This document shows, in pieces, positions 1 through 6,091 of a stretch of DNA of 22,979 bases. A model generated the notes under the pieces. That model ran no database searches and was not told where the DNA came from. It saw only the letters and a program-made list of their open reading frames with translations. This DNA is from Candidatus Parvarchaeota archaeon (GTDB taxonomy: Archaea; Nanobdellota; Nanobdellia; Parvarchaeales; Parvarchaeaceae), in contig JAMCSQ010000020.1 in assembly GCA_023378805.1 (NCBI GenBank), positions 1 through 22,979 of the forward strand, in the 5' to 3' direction. Within the stretch, counting starts at the first letter, position 1, and every line of letters begins with the position of its first letter. Both the position numbers and the translations under genes were made by a program.

Positions 1-673
1 GGTACTGCTCAAGGTAATAGCTAACTTCAGGCTCCCAATTGGGCAATATCTTGTCACTTCTCTGCAGTAAGGTGACTTTTACGCCGAAATGGGAAAACAT
101 CTCTGCAAATTCAAGGCCAAGGGCCCTTCCTCCTATAATAATCATTGATTTGGGAAGTTTTTTCATTGATAGTGCCTCTTCGTTTGTAAGATACTTTGTT
201 TTTTCTATTCCGTTTATTTCAGGTATCTTGGCTCTTGCGCCTGTTGCTATCAGTATTTTCTTTGCCTTTATCTCCTTTCCGTTAACCTTCAAAGTATTTT
301 TATCAATAAAGCTTGCAAAGCCATTGATGTACTTTACGTTTTTGAGTTTTCCAAGTACTTTCTGATACTTTGAGAAACGCATGCTTCCAACGAGAAATTC
401 TTTGTCCTCCATTATTTTGCTGAAGTTTTCTACCTTTGTGGAATAATATAAACCATCAAATCTATCTTTGTTTATTTTATCCAAAAAGTTTCCTGCTGTT
501 ATCAGTCTTTTACTAGGAACGCATCCAACATTTACACAGGTTCCTCCAAGCAGTGCCCCCTTGGTTTCATTTTTCCCTATCATGACTGTTTTAATTCCAA
601 ATTCATCTGCTTTCAATGCAGCAGCAAATGCGGCAGCCCCTTGTCCGATTATTGCATATTCATACTCTTCCAT
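1..673 (-). CDS. merA: MerA-like pyridine nucleotide-disulfide oxidoreductase (3' part beyond window)
   Basis: About 224 N-terminal residues are visible; the C-terminus lies beyond the left edge. The N-terminus has an FAD-binding GxGxxA-type loop (IIGQGAAAFAAALKA, about residues 8-22). The redox-active pair C46/C51 sits in GGTCVNVGCVPSK, the form typical of mercuric reductase (MerA). A second dinucleotide-binding stretch follows at about residues 176-200 (IIIGGRALGLEFAE). There is no N-terminal heavy-metal-binding (NmerA) domain. MerA reduces Hg(II) to Hg(0) with NADPH in the cytoplasm. The gene overlaps the end of the ArsR gene by 14 bases and is last visible in a four-gene minus-strand operon. 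The C-terminal Cys pair that separates MerA from dihydrolipoamide dehydrogenase cannot be seen, so another family member remains possible. The gene symbol rests on the signature and the neighbours. Confidence 0.75.
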   Translation of the reverse strand, partial: MEEYEYAIIGQGAAAFAAALKADEFGIKTVMIGKNETKGALLGGTCVNVGCVPSKRLITAGNFLDKINKDRFDGLYYSTKVENFSKIMEDKEFLVGSMRFSKYQKVLGKLKNVKYINGFASFIDKNTLKVNGKEIKAKKILIATGARAKIPEINGIEKTKYLTNEEALSMKKLPKSMIIIGGRALGLEFAEMFSHFGVKVTLLQRSDKILPNWEPEVSYYLEQY

Positions 674-983
674 TTTTTTCCTCCCTCAGTATACCGCACT
701 TCTTTAAGTAACTTTCATAATTTTTAACGTGGTTAGCTACTTCGTCAACTAATTCTTTGGTTTCATTGTTAATTCTGTAAATCCTTTTCCTTCCGTCTTT
801 TCTTACACTTATAAATTTGCAGTTAATAAGACATTTCAAGTCATGCGATAAGTTAGTCTGCCCTACTTTGAGTTTTTGCTGAAGTTCTCCTGCACACAGT
901 TCTTTGTCTCTCAGCTGCATTAGTATGTTAAATCTATTTCTGTTTGCAAATGCGTCAAAGAAAAGATCCGTTGCGTTTTTCAT
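660..983 (-). CDS. ArsR-family winged-helix repressor, probable metal sensor
   Basis: This 107-residue protein has the ArsR/SmtB layout. It contains an N-terminal helix, the alpha-3 segment KELCAGELQQKL with C30 where ArsR/CadC-type sensors place metal-binding cysteines, a recognition helix around GQTNLSHDLKCL (residues 41-52), and a beta wing (VRKDGRKRIYRI). Other cysteines are C51, C55 and C96, so a thiol site for Hg(II) or As(III) is plausible although the classical ELCVCDL pair is incomplete. Its start overlaps the stop of the upstream thioredoxin gene by four bases (ATGA), and its end overlaps the reductase gene. It probably represses the operon through the TATA region near 2080 and is released by thiophilic metal. 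The sensor family is clear; the inducer is inferred from neighbours. Confidence 0.85.
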   Translation of the reverse strand: MKNATDLFFDAFANRNRFNILMQLRDKELCAGELQQKLKVGQTNLSHDLKCLINCKFISVRKDGRKRIYRINNETKELVDEVANHVKNYESYLKKCGILREEKNGRV

Positions 984-1534
984 AAACCATTCTTGGATAT
1001 TGCATTTTCAAGGTTTCCTATTCCGCCTGCAATTCCTTCTCCAACATATAATATTTTTCCACTGGGACTTATCAGGTAGTAAATATCAAGCTGAAATGCC
1101 GGTGGAGTGTTATACGCCAGAGTCATGTTATAGCTTGCAACTCCCCCAGTCACATAGGTGTTATTGTTCCCATATTCTGAAATGAACTGGGAAATAGGCA
1201 TTCCCGAACTTCCAAGGTCATTGTACTGCTCTAACTCCAATATCTTTACATTGTGCTCCTTGAAAAACGCAAGGTTGTCAGCTACTGCAGTGTTCCCCTG
1301 TGCACAGCTGCTGCACCATGTGGCTACAAACCATAAAATAAGAGGCTCTCCTTTATAGTTGTTTAAGCTTTCAGTGCTTCCGTTTGCAAGCTGAAAAGTG
1401 TAATTTGGCGCAGTTTCGCCTACAGACAGATATTTAGTGGATTTTGCGTGGTTTAAAATGAAAAAGTTCAATATAATAACTAATGCAATTAACACAGCAA
1501 TTGTGTATAAAACATACTTTATCTTGATTTTCAT
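980..1534 (-). CDS. Membrane-anchored TlpA/redoxin-like thioredoxin
   Basis: The 184-residue protein starts with a hydrophobic segment (about residues 8-27) that serves as a signal anchor. An extracytoplasmic redoxin domain follows: GETAPNYTFQLANG (about 39-52), the active site WCSSC (residues 73-77) and the expected cis-proline segment NTPPAF (142-147), then a SPSGKIL strand typical of TlpA/AhpC-TSA proteins. It should be a thiol-disulfide oxidoreductase working outside the membrane. It sits in an overlapping operon between a Cys-rich membrane protein and an ArsR regulator with a MerA-like reductase, so it may keep transporter cysteines reduced or hand over thiol-bound metal. That role is inferred. 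Confidence 0.82.
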   Translation of the reverse strand: MKIKIKYVLYTIAVLIALVIILNFFILNHAKSTKYLSVGETAPNYTFQLANGSTESLNNYKGEPLILWFVATWCSSCAQGNTAVADNLAFFKEHNVKILELEQYNDLGSSGMPISQFISEYGNNNTYVTGGVASYNMTLAYNTPPAFQLDIYYLISPSGKILYVGEGIAGGIGNLENAISKNGL

Positions 1535-2052
1535 TCTTTAACCTCACAGCACTCTTCCTTTGTAGCAGTGTTTATTTTGCAGCTTGCATTTATGTTTTTT
1601 GTGATCTGCAACAGACCGATATATGCTATTATCACTCCTGCTGCAATGAATCCCGGCCCGTAAATAGAAAATATTGACTGCAGTTTTCCGGTGTTTCCGA
1701 CTATAAAAGACGTTGAAAACCCAAGTACAGCAAGCAATGAAGGTATAATACTGGTACAGCATAAGCTGCTTGGCAATACTGCTCCAATTATTGAGCCTAA
1801 AGTCAATTTTTTGCTTGTCTTTGCCTTTAATTTGTAGGAATAAATATTCATAGTTATAACCAAGCTGATTAGAAAAGATACTGCAAAAGCTGAAAGCAAA
1901 TCAAAGTAAACATAGTAAGTCCCAAAGTCTATTATCCCAGTAGCAGAGCTTTCTAAAAGGTAAAAATAGAGAGCAAACACTACCACAAACATAATGGAAA
2001 AGAGCAATGCATACCTTTTCATAGTTATAACTTTCTTTATATCCTGAAGCAT
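1531..2052 (-). CDS. Four-TM membrane protein with MerF/MerT-like Cys-Cys layout; candidate Hg(II) importer
   Basis: This 173-residue protein has about four hydrophobic helices (roughly residues 13-32, 50-70, 88-117 and 132-150). The C-terminal half resembles MerF/MerT: a CC pair (98-99) at the start of a helix with following P and G (CCTSIIPSLLAVLGF), then a second helix, then C158 and a terminal CC pair (168-169). In MerF and MerT such pairs pass Hg(II) through the membrane to MerA. Here two additional N-terminal helices precede that unit. It is the first gene of the operon and overlaps the thioredoxin gene by four bases. A TATA box about 27 bases upstream of this ATG supports the start and a leaderless message. 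A transporter for another soft metal is the main alternative. Confidence 0.7.
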   Translation of the reverse strand: MLQDIKKVITMKRYALLFSIMFVVVFALYFYLLESSATGIIDFGTYYVYFDLLSAFAVSFLISLVITMNIYSYKLKAKTSKKLTLGSIIGAVLPSSLCCTSIIPSLLAVLGFSTSFIVGNTGKLQSIFSIYGPGFIAAGVIIAYIGLLQITKNINASCKINTATKEECCEVKE

Positions 2053-2074
2053 ATATTTTATATGAAATAATTAT

Positions 2075-2084
2075 CATATATAAA
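2075..2084 (-). promoter_or_regulatory. TATA box for the mer-like operon
   Basis: On the minus strand it reads TTTATATATG, centred 27 bases upstream of the ATG at 2052. This spacing puts the transcription start at or next to the ATG. The 80-base divergent spacer between 2052 and 2133 also holds the plus-strand TATA box, so an ArsR operator here could affect both genes. Confidence 0.6.
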
Positions 2085-2097
2085 GATTTTCATATTT

Positions 2098-2110
2098 TTA
2101 AAATATTTAA
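2098..2110 (+). promoter_or_regulatory. TATA box for the 195-residue anchored protein
   Basis: The A/T-only element ttaaaatatttaa is centred about 29 bases before the ATG at 2133, the distance expected for a leaderless or near-leaderless archaeal transcript. It lies back to back with the minus-strand TATA box. Confidence 0.5.
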
Positions 2111-2132
2111 CCTAATAAAAAGAAGTAAATTA

Positions 2133-2720
2133 ATGAATGATCCTAAAAGAAAAGCTAGCACTTACATTGTTTTGGCTATCATACTCTTATTCGTACTTAT
2201 CTTAATTTACTATGCGCTTACTGCAGGCAATACAAAACAGTTATCAGTGGTGATTAAAAACTGGAGTTTAACAAGCGCTTCAAATTCATTTTATCCTATA
2301 AATTTTCTAAATATAACTGACGTTTTTAACAGTTCAAATAATCAGCTTTATTTTCTAGTTAAACTGAAAAACGGCGGCAGTTCCGAAGTAGACTATACCT
2401 CAGGATGCATTTCTTCTTTGTCCGGTATCGTTTATCCAACAGACATAGCAAATCTAAGCAATGAAAAGAATGTAGTTTCATGCAATACAATTACTATAGC
2501 ATCGCTTCTTCCTAATCAAACGGCTACAGTTCAATGGCCGGTTCAGCCACAAGTAGTAGAAGTATTGAAGACAGGGAATTTTAATGTAAATCTTACTTTT
2601 CCTTTTAAAGTTTACAATGCAACACCTATACACTGCCCAAAAATCAATCTTTCCTGTCCCGCAAATTTTTATTTTAGCAACTTTACGAAAAATGCAACAA
2701 TTCAAGTATCAGTTTCTTAA
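2133..2720 (+). CDS. Orphan signal-anchored extracytoplasmic protein
   Basis: I do not recognise the 195-residue product. A short basic N-terminus (NDPKRK) is followed by one strongly hydrophobic helix at about residues 11-30, then a polar Ser/Asn/Thr-rich domain with many possible N-glycosylation sites (NxS/T) and four cysteines (in SGC, VSC, HCP and SCP contexts) that could make two disulfides. The arrangement predicts an outward-facing, membrane-anchored beta-rich domain, common among DPANN surface proteins. It diverges from the mer-like operon across an 80-base shared promoter region, so a link to metal stress is possible but is not shown by any motif. Confidence 0.7.
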   Translation: MNDPKRKASTYIVLAIILLFVLILIYYALTAGNTKQLSVVIKNWSLTSASNSFYPINFLNITDVFNSSNNQLYFLVKLKNGGSSEVDYTSGCISSLSGIVYPTDIANLSNEKNVVSCNTITIASLLPNQTATVQWPVQPQVVEVLKTGNFNVNLTFPFKVYNATPIHCPKINLSCPANFYFSNFTKNATIQVSVS

Positions 2721-2752
2721 AGTAACTGAACTTGGCAGCATAATAGGAAAGC

Positions 2753-2760
2753 TATATAAA
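2753..2760 (+). promoter_or_regulatory. BRE/TATA promoter upstream of the dnaG leader
   Basis: TATATAAA is preceded by a purine-rich BRE-like GGAAAGC. Initiation about 25 bases downstream (near 2780-2785) would give dnaG an untranslated leader of about 100 bases, in contrast to the leaderless promoters of most neighbours. Confidence 0.6.
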
Positions 2761-2787
2761 CCTTGAAAAGTCTAATAATAATATAGT

Positions 2788-2876
2788 AAGTCATACAAAG
2801 TGACTTTGGTCTATTAGACCTTAAATCACGATTAACAATTTGGCCTAAGTGGGCCTTTTTGAATGAATAGGAGGTG
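2788..2876 (+). promoter_or_regulatory. Structured 5' leader of dnaG with three hairpins and a Shine-Dalgarno site
   Basis: Three hairpins follow each other: AAGTCA (2788-2793) with TGACTT (2801-2806); the near-palindrome at 2808-2820 (GGTC...GACC); and GGCCT (2842-2846) with GGGCC (2851-2855; one G-U pair), directly followed by five Ts (2856-2860), which resembles an intrinsic terminator. The ribosome-binding site AGGAGGTG (2870-2877) lies after it, seven bases before the ATG. It could be an attenuator, a riboswitch-like leader or a separate short RNA; I recognise no known class. Confidence 0.5.
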
Positions 2877-2883
2877 TTGAATT

Positions 2884-4065
2884 ATGGCAAAGATAGGACC
2901 TACTTCTTTCAAGTATATCCTTCATGCAAAGTTTACTGCTGACAGTCTGATTGATAAACCAGACGTTATAGGTGCGGTATTCGGACAGACAGAGGGTCTG
3001 TTGGGTGAAGAACTTGACTTAAGAGAAGCGCAGAAAAACGGAAAAATAGGAAGAATAAACGTAGAAAGTTCATCGGCAGGTGGAAAAACCAACGGTGAAA
3101 TAACCATACCTACTTCTTTGGGGATGGCAGAGACAGCATTGATAGGAGCAGCAATAGAAACAATTGATAGAATAGGGCCTTCAAAGGCTACTGTTTCAGT
3201 TGACAAGATAGAAGACGTTAGAATCTCAAAGAGAGAGTATATAATGAACAGGGCCCAGAAGCTCCTCGAAGAAGCTATGAAAGTTTCTGAAGTTGATACT
3301 ACAGAACTGCTACAGAAACTTTATGAAGAAGTAAGGCAGAAGGAATTTGTTGAGTACGGCTCTGAAAAATTACCAGCTGGTCCGGATTTAGAGGATTCTG
3401 AGGAAATAATTGTAGTCGAAGGGAGAGCAGATGTAATGAACATGCTTAAGCATGGCTTCTCAAATGTAATTGGAATGAATGGCACTAACATACCTAAAAC
3501 GGTTATTGAACTAAGCAGAAAGAAAATAGTTACTCTTTTCGTTGATGGAGACAGAGGCGGTGACATGATAATAAACTCCTTTATCCAGCAAGGACATGTA
3601 GACTTTATAGCAAAGGCACCTTCAGGAACGGAAGTAGAAGAACTATCAAAGAAGGAAATAAACCAAGCATTGCGCGCAAAGGTTCCAATAGAAGAATACG
3701 ATCCGTCTTTGAGAAGGGAATCGGCAACTCCTAAAAAACAGGCACAGTCAGCTCCTGTAGAAGTTCCGCAGGAAATAAAGGAGAAGGTTACTCCTTTGGT
3801 AAATGATATAATCGGCACAAGGGGAGCATTTCTTGTAAACAACAAGTTTGAGATACTGGGAAGGATACCCTATAAAGGAGTTGAAGATGCAATACTCAAT
3901 CTAGAGAATATATACATGCTTGTTCTTGATGGATTGGTAACTGACGAAATAGCAAAGGCAGCTGAAGAAAGTGAGATAACTTACGTTATAGGAAGCAGAG
4001 TTCTGGCAAGCAGTTCATCTGTAAAACTACTGTCATATGATGACCTTGGCTATAAATATAGATAA
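2884..4065 (+). CDS. dnaG: Archaeal DnaG primase-like protein (exosome-associated TOPRIM protein)
   Basis: The 393-residue product has the archaeal DnaG architecture. A conserved N-terminal domain (residues 1-165, starting MAKIGPTSFKYILHAKF) precedes a TOPRIM domain (about 172-255). E179 lies in VVEGRADV, and D221, D223 and D227 lie in LFVDGDRGGD, forming the metal-binding acidic cluster. A variable linker rich in A/P/K (about 273-305) leads to the conserved archaeal C-terminal region ending near residue 393. Archaeal DnaG is best known as a subunit of the RNA exosome with poly(A)-binding ability and also makes short RNA primers in vitro. Start choice is secure because AGGAGGTG lies seven bases upstream. 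The leader is unusual (separate entry). Confidence 0.95.
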   Translation: MAKIGPTSFKYILHAKFTADSLIDKPDVIGAVFGQTEGLLGEELDLREAQKNGKIGRINVESSSAGGKTNGEITIPTSLGMAETALIGAAIETIDRIGPSKATVSVDKIEDVRISKREYIMNRAQKLLEEAMKVSEVDTTELLQKLYEEVRQKEFVEYGSEKLPAGPDLEDSEEIIVVEGRADVMNMLKHGFSNVIGMNGTNIPKTVIELSRKKIVTLFVDGDRGGDMIINSFIQQGHVDFIAKAPSGTEVEELSKKEINQALRAKVPIEEYDPSLRRESATPKKQAQSAPVEVPQEIKEKVTPLVNDIIGTRGAFLVNNKFEILGRIPYKGVEDAILNLENIYMLVLDGLVTDEIAKAAEESEITYVIGSRVLASSSSVKLLSYDDLGYKYR

Positions 4066-4128
4066 AGGCAAGAAAGTTTTGGTTAACTGTAAAGACTCTC
4101 AATCAAATGAATTACTGGAGGATAAGGT

Positions 4129-5388
4129 TTATTTTAAACCAATAATCTTCTTTGCTTTATTATAAAAATATTCTCTGCTTTCTTTCATCTCTGATAATCC
4201 TCTTTTGATTGAATCTTCTGCTACCCCTGCCGCTATTCGTGGGTATAATTCTCTTTCCTCCATGTTTGGAACGATATACTCTCTCTTTAATCCTTTTTCC
4301 TGTGCGAATTTTGCAAGCTCTTCAGCAGCGGCTATCGCCGTAAAGTCGTCTATTTTTTTGGCTTTTGAATCCAGTACGCCTCTGAAAAGCGCGGGAAATA
4401 CAAGGCTGTTGTTTATCTGATTGGGGTAATCGGACCTGCCCGTTGAAACAATGTATGCTCCTGCCTTGTAAGCTTCTTCAGGGGAAATCTCAGGGTTTGG
4501 ATTGGCATTTGCAAATACTATAGGCTTTGAATTCATTCTTTTTATCCATTCGGGCTTTATACTCCCTTCTCTGCTAAACCCTACAACGATGTCCGCGCCT
4601 TCAAATGAACCGTCAGCATCAGTAATAGAATCTTTATTGGATTTTTTCATGACTTCGTATTTCCACCTGTTTGTTGTTTTTATTATTTCAATGTCGTCTC
4701 TGCTGTTGTAAAGCGGGCCTTTGCTGTCCCCTATTATTATGTTTCCGGTATCAATGCCGTATTTTTCAAGTATACGAAATAATGCAATATTCGCAGCTCC
4801 TGCGCCTATCAAAACTATCCTGCTTTTCTTTAAGTCCTTATCTACCAGTTTCGTGGCATTTATAAGACCTGCCAACGTAGCAGCCGCCGTTCCCTGCTGG
4901 TCGTCATGCCATACCGGAACTTTCAATTCCTGCTGCAGTCTTTCCAGTACTTCAAAGCAGAAGGGAGATTCTATGTCTTCTAAATGTATGCCTCCACTGG
5001 TTACTGAAATGTTTTTTACAACGTTTACAAATTCATCCACTTCCTTTGTTTCTATTGGTATAGGTACAGCATTTACTCCTCCAAATTCCTTGTATATCAA
5101 TGATTTGCCCTCCATAACAGGCAAAGAAGCAAGCGGGCCTATATCCCCCAAGCCAAGAACTCTTGTTCCATTTGTTATTATAAAAATTGTATTCCACCTC
5201 CAAGTCAGATCCCAGGACAAACGGCTGTCATTGCTTATTGCCGTAGAAACAGCCGCTACTCCTGGAGTGTAGACTATTGACAGGTCTTTTAATGATCTTA
5301 TTTTTAAAGTAGGCTTCAGTTCTATTTTACCGCCGTACTTTTTTGAGTAATCTATGGCCAGCTTAGAATAATCCGTTTTATTATCCAT
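4129..5388 (-). CDS. NAD(P)-dependent malic enzyme (oxaloacetate-decarboxylating)
   Basis: This 419-residue protein is full length for the short bacterial/archaeal malic enzymes. The malic N-terminal domain carries catalytic Y40 in VYTPGVA, the lysine of EGKSLIY (K95) and metal ligands in LEDIESP (137-138) and HDDQQGTA (D162/D163). The NAD(P)-binding Rossmann domain begins at about residue 190 with IVLIGAGAANIA, and later has the conserved FANANPNPEISPEEA. It converts malate to pyruvate and CO2 while producing NAD(P)H. It converges with dnaG and diverges from aIF5A. A TATA element (5408-5421) lies 27 bases before its ATG, indicating leaderless transcription. NADH versus NADPH preference cannot be read with certainty. 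Confidence 0.94.
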   Translation of the reverse strand: MDNKTDYSKLAIDYSKKYGGKIELKPTLKIRSLKDLSIVYTPGVAAVSTAISNDSRLSWDLTWRWNTIFIITNGTRVLGLGDIGPLASLPVMEGKSLIYKEFGGVNAVPIPIETKEVDEFVNVVKNISVTSGGIHLEDIESPFCFEVLERLQQELKVPVWHDDQQGTAAATLAGLINATKLVDKDLKKSRIVLIGAGAANIALFRILEKYGIDTGNIIIGDSKGPLYNSRDDIEIIKTTNRWKYEVMKKSNKDSITDADGSFEGADIVVGFSREGSIKPEWIKRMNSKPIVFANANPNPEISPEEAYKAGAYIVSTGRSDYPNQINNSLVFPALFRGVLDSKAKKIDDFTAIAAAEELAKFAQEKGLKREYIVPNMEERELYPRIAAGVAEDSIKRGLSEMKESREYFYNKAKKIIGLK

Positions 5389-5407
5389 CTATTATTATCG
5401 TATATGC

Positions 5408-5421
5408 TATATTTAAATATT
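5408..5421 (-). promoter_or_regulatory. TATA box for malic enzyme
   Basis: The minus-strand element aatatttaaatata is centred about 27 bases upstream of the ATG at 5388. Its near-palindromic form means a plus-strand promoter role is also conceivable, but aIF5A has its own better placed box. Confidence 0.55.
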
Positions 5422-5474
5422 TTCTTTTATTCCTTGATTTTGTCCGTTTTTCTCCAATTTATAGAAAAAAGCAA

Positions 5475-5484
5475 TATTTATATG
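5475..5484 (+). promoter_or_regulatory. TATA box for aIF5A, decides its start
   Basis: The element tatttatatg is centred about 26 bases before the ATG at 5506. Upstream in-frame ATGs at 5404 and 5482 would be before or inside this box, so they are unlikely to be translated. Confidence 0.6.
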
Positions 5485-5505
5485 CTAAAAATAGTAAACA
5501 GAGAT

Positions 5506-5898
5506 ATGGATTTTAAAGTCGCCGGTATAAATGAATTGAGGAAGGGAGACACTATCCTAGTAGATGAGCAGTTTATCTGCAAAATAACTGACATAGCACT
5601 CAGTGCCCCGGGAAAGCATGGGCATGCAAAAGCTAGAGTTGAAGCCGTAGGCGTTATAGACGGCAAAAAACGGGTTTTCGTTATGTCTGCTGAAGATAGG
5701 GCTAAGATTCCAATAATAGAAAAGAGAGTTGCACAGGTCATTAGCATTAATGATAGTAAGGTGCAGCTAATGGACATGGAATCCTACGAGGTTTTTGATG
5801 CAGATATTCCAGAAGAATTAAAGGATAAAATAAAAGAGGGTGCACAGGTTACTTACTCAGATTTAATGGGCCAGAAGTTGATAAAAGGAATGAAATGA
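5506..5898 (+). CDS. eif5A: Translation initiation factor 5A (aIF5A)
   Basis: The 130-residue product matches the usual archaeal IF5A length. An N-terminal SH3-like barrel holds the hypusine loop SAPGKHGHAKA (residues 33-42), with K37 the lysine that is converted to (deoxy)hypusine. A C-terminal OB fold follows (VQLMDMESYEVFDADIP). The factor relieves ribosome stalling at proline-rich and other difficult sequences. The open frame extends back to 5404, but those extra residues are hydrophobic, match no family N-terminus and overlap the TATA box, so I place the start at 5506 (leaderless). No deoxyhypusine synthase gene is in the window. Confidence 0.94.
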   Translation: MDFKVAGINELRKGDTILVDEQFICKITDIALSAPGKHGHAKARVEAVGVIDGKKRVFVMSAEDRAKIPIIEKRVAQVISINDSKVQLMDMESYEVFDADIPEELKDKIKEGAQVTYSDLMGQKLIKGMK

Positions 5899-5904
5899 TT
5901 GTTT

Positions 5905-5958
5905 CAGATTTTTATTATTTTTATTAACTCAAATGCTCCATGTTATTCTAGTAACATG
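5905..5958 (+). terminator. T-rich stretch and hairpin after aIF5A
   Basis: A T-rich run (about 5908-5926) of the kind that ends archaeal transcripts follows the stop codon. It is followed by a perfect 7-bp hairpin, CATGTTA (5939-5945) and TAACATG (5952-5958) with loop ttctag. The rest of 5959-6057 shows nothing beyond AT-rich sequence. Confidence 0.4.
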
Positions 5959-6060
5959 CAGTTATTTTGTCTGTGATATCTTAAAGCGTTTAATTCATTC
6001 ACTAACTATTTAGATTTGTTTTCAAAATTTAATATCTAATGTTTTCTTAGCTCAAAGAAA

Positions 6061-6068
6061 TATTTATA
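6061..6068 (+). promoter_or_regulatory. TATA box for the class III signal protein
   Basis: TATTTATA is preceded by purines (caaagaaa, BRE-like) and centred 27 bases before the ATG at 6092, fitting a leaderless transcript and supporting that start. Confidence 0.55.
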
Positions 6069-6091
6069 TCCCCTGATTTATAGTAAATAAT

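Noticed and set aside
4721..5272. 183-residue plus-strand frame
   Set aside because: Antisense shadow of the malic enzyme, which has all its family motifs in the other strand.
5404..5505. N-terminal extension of aIF5A from the ATG at 5404
   Set aside because: The extra residues are unlike any IF5A and the extension covers the TATA box; 5506 gives the normal length.
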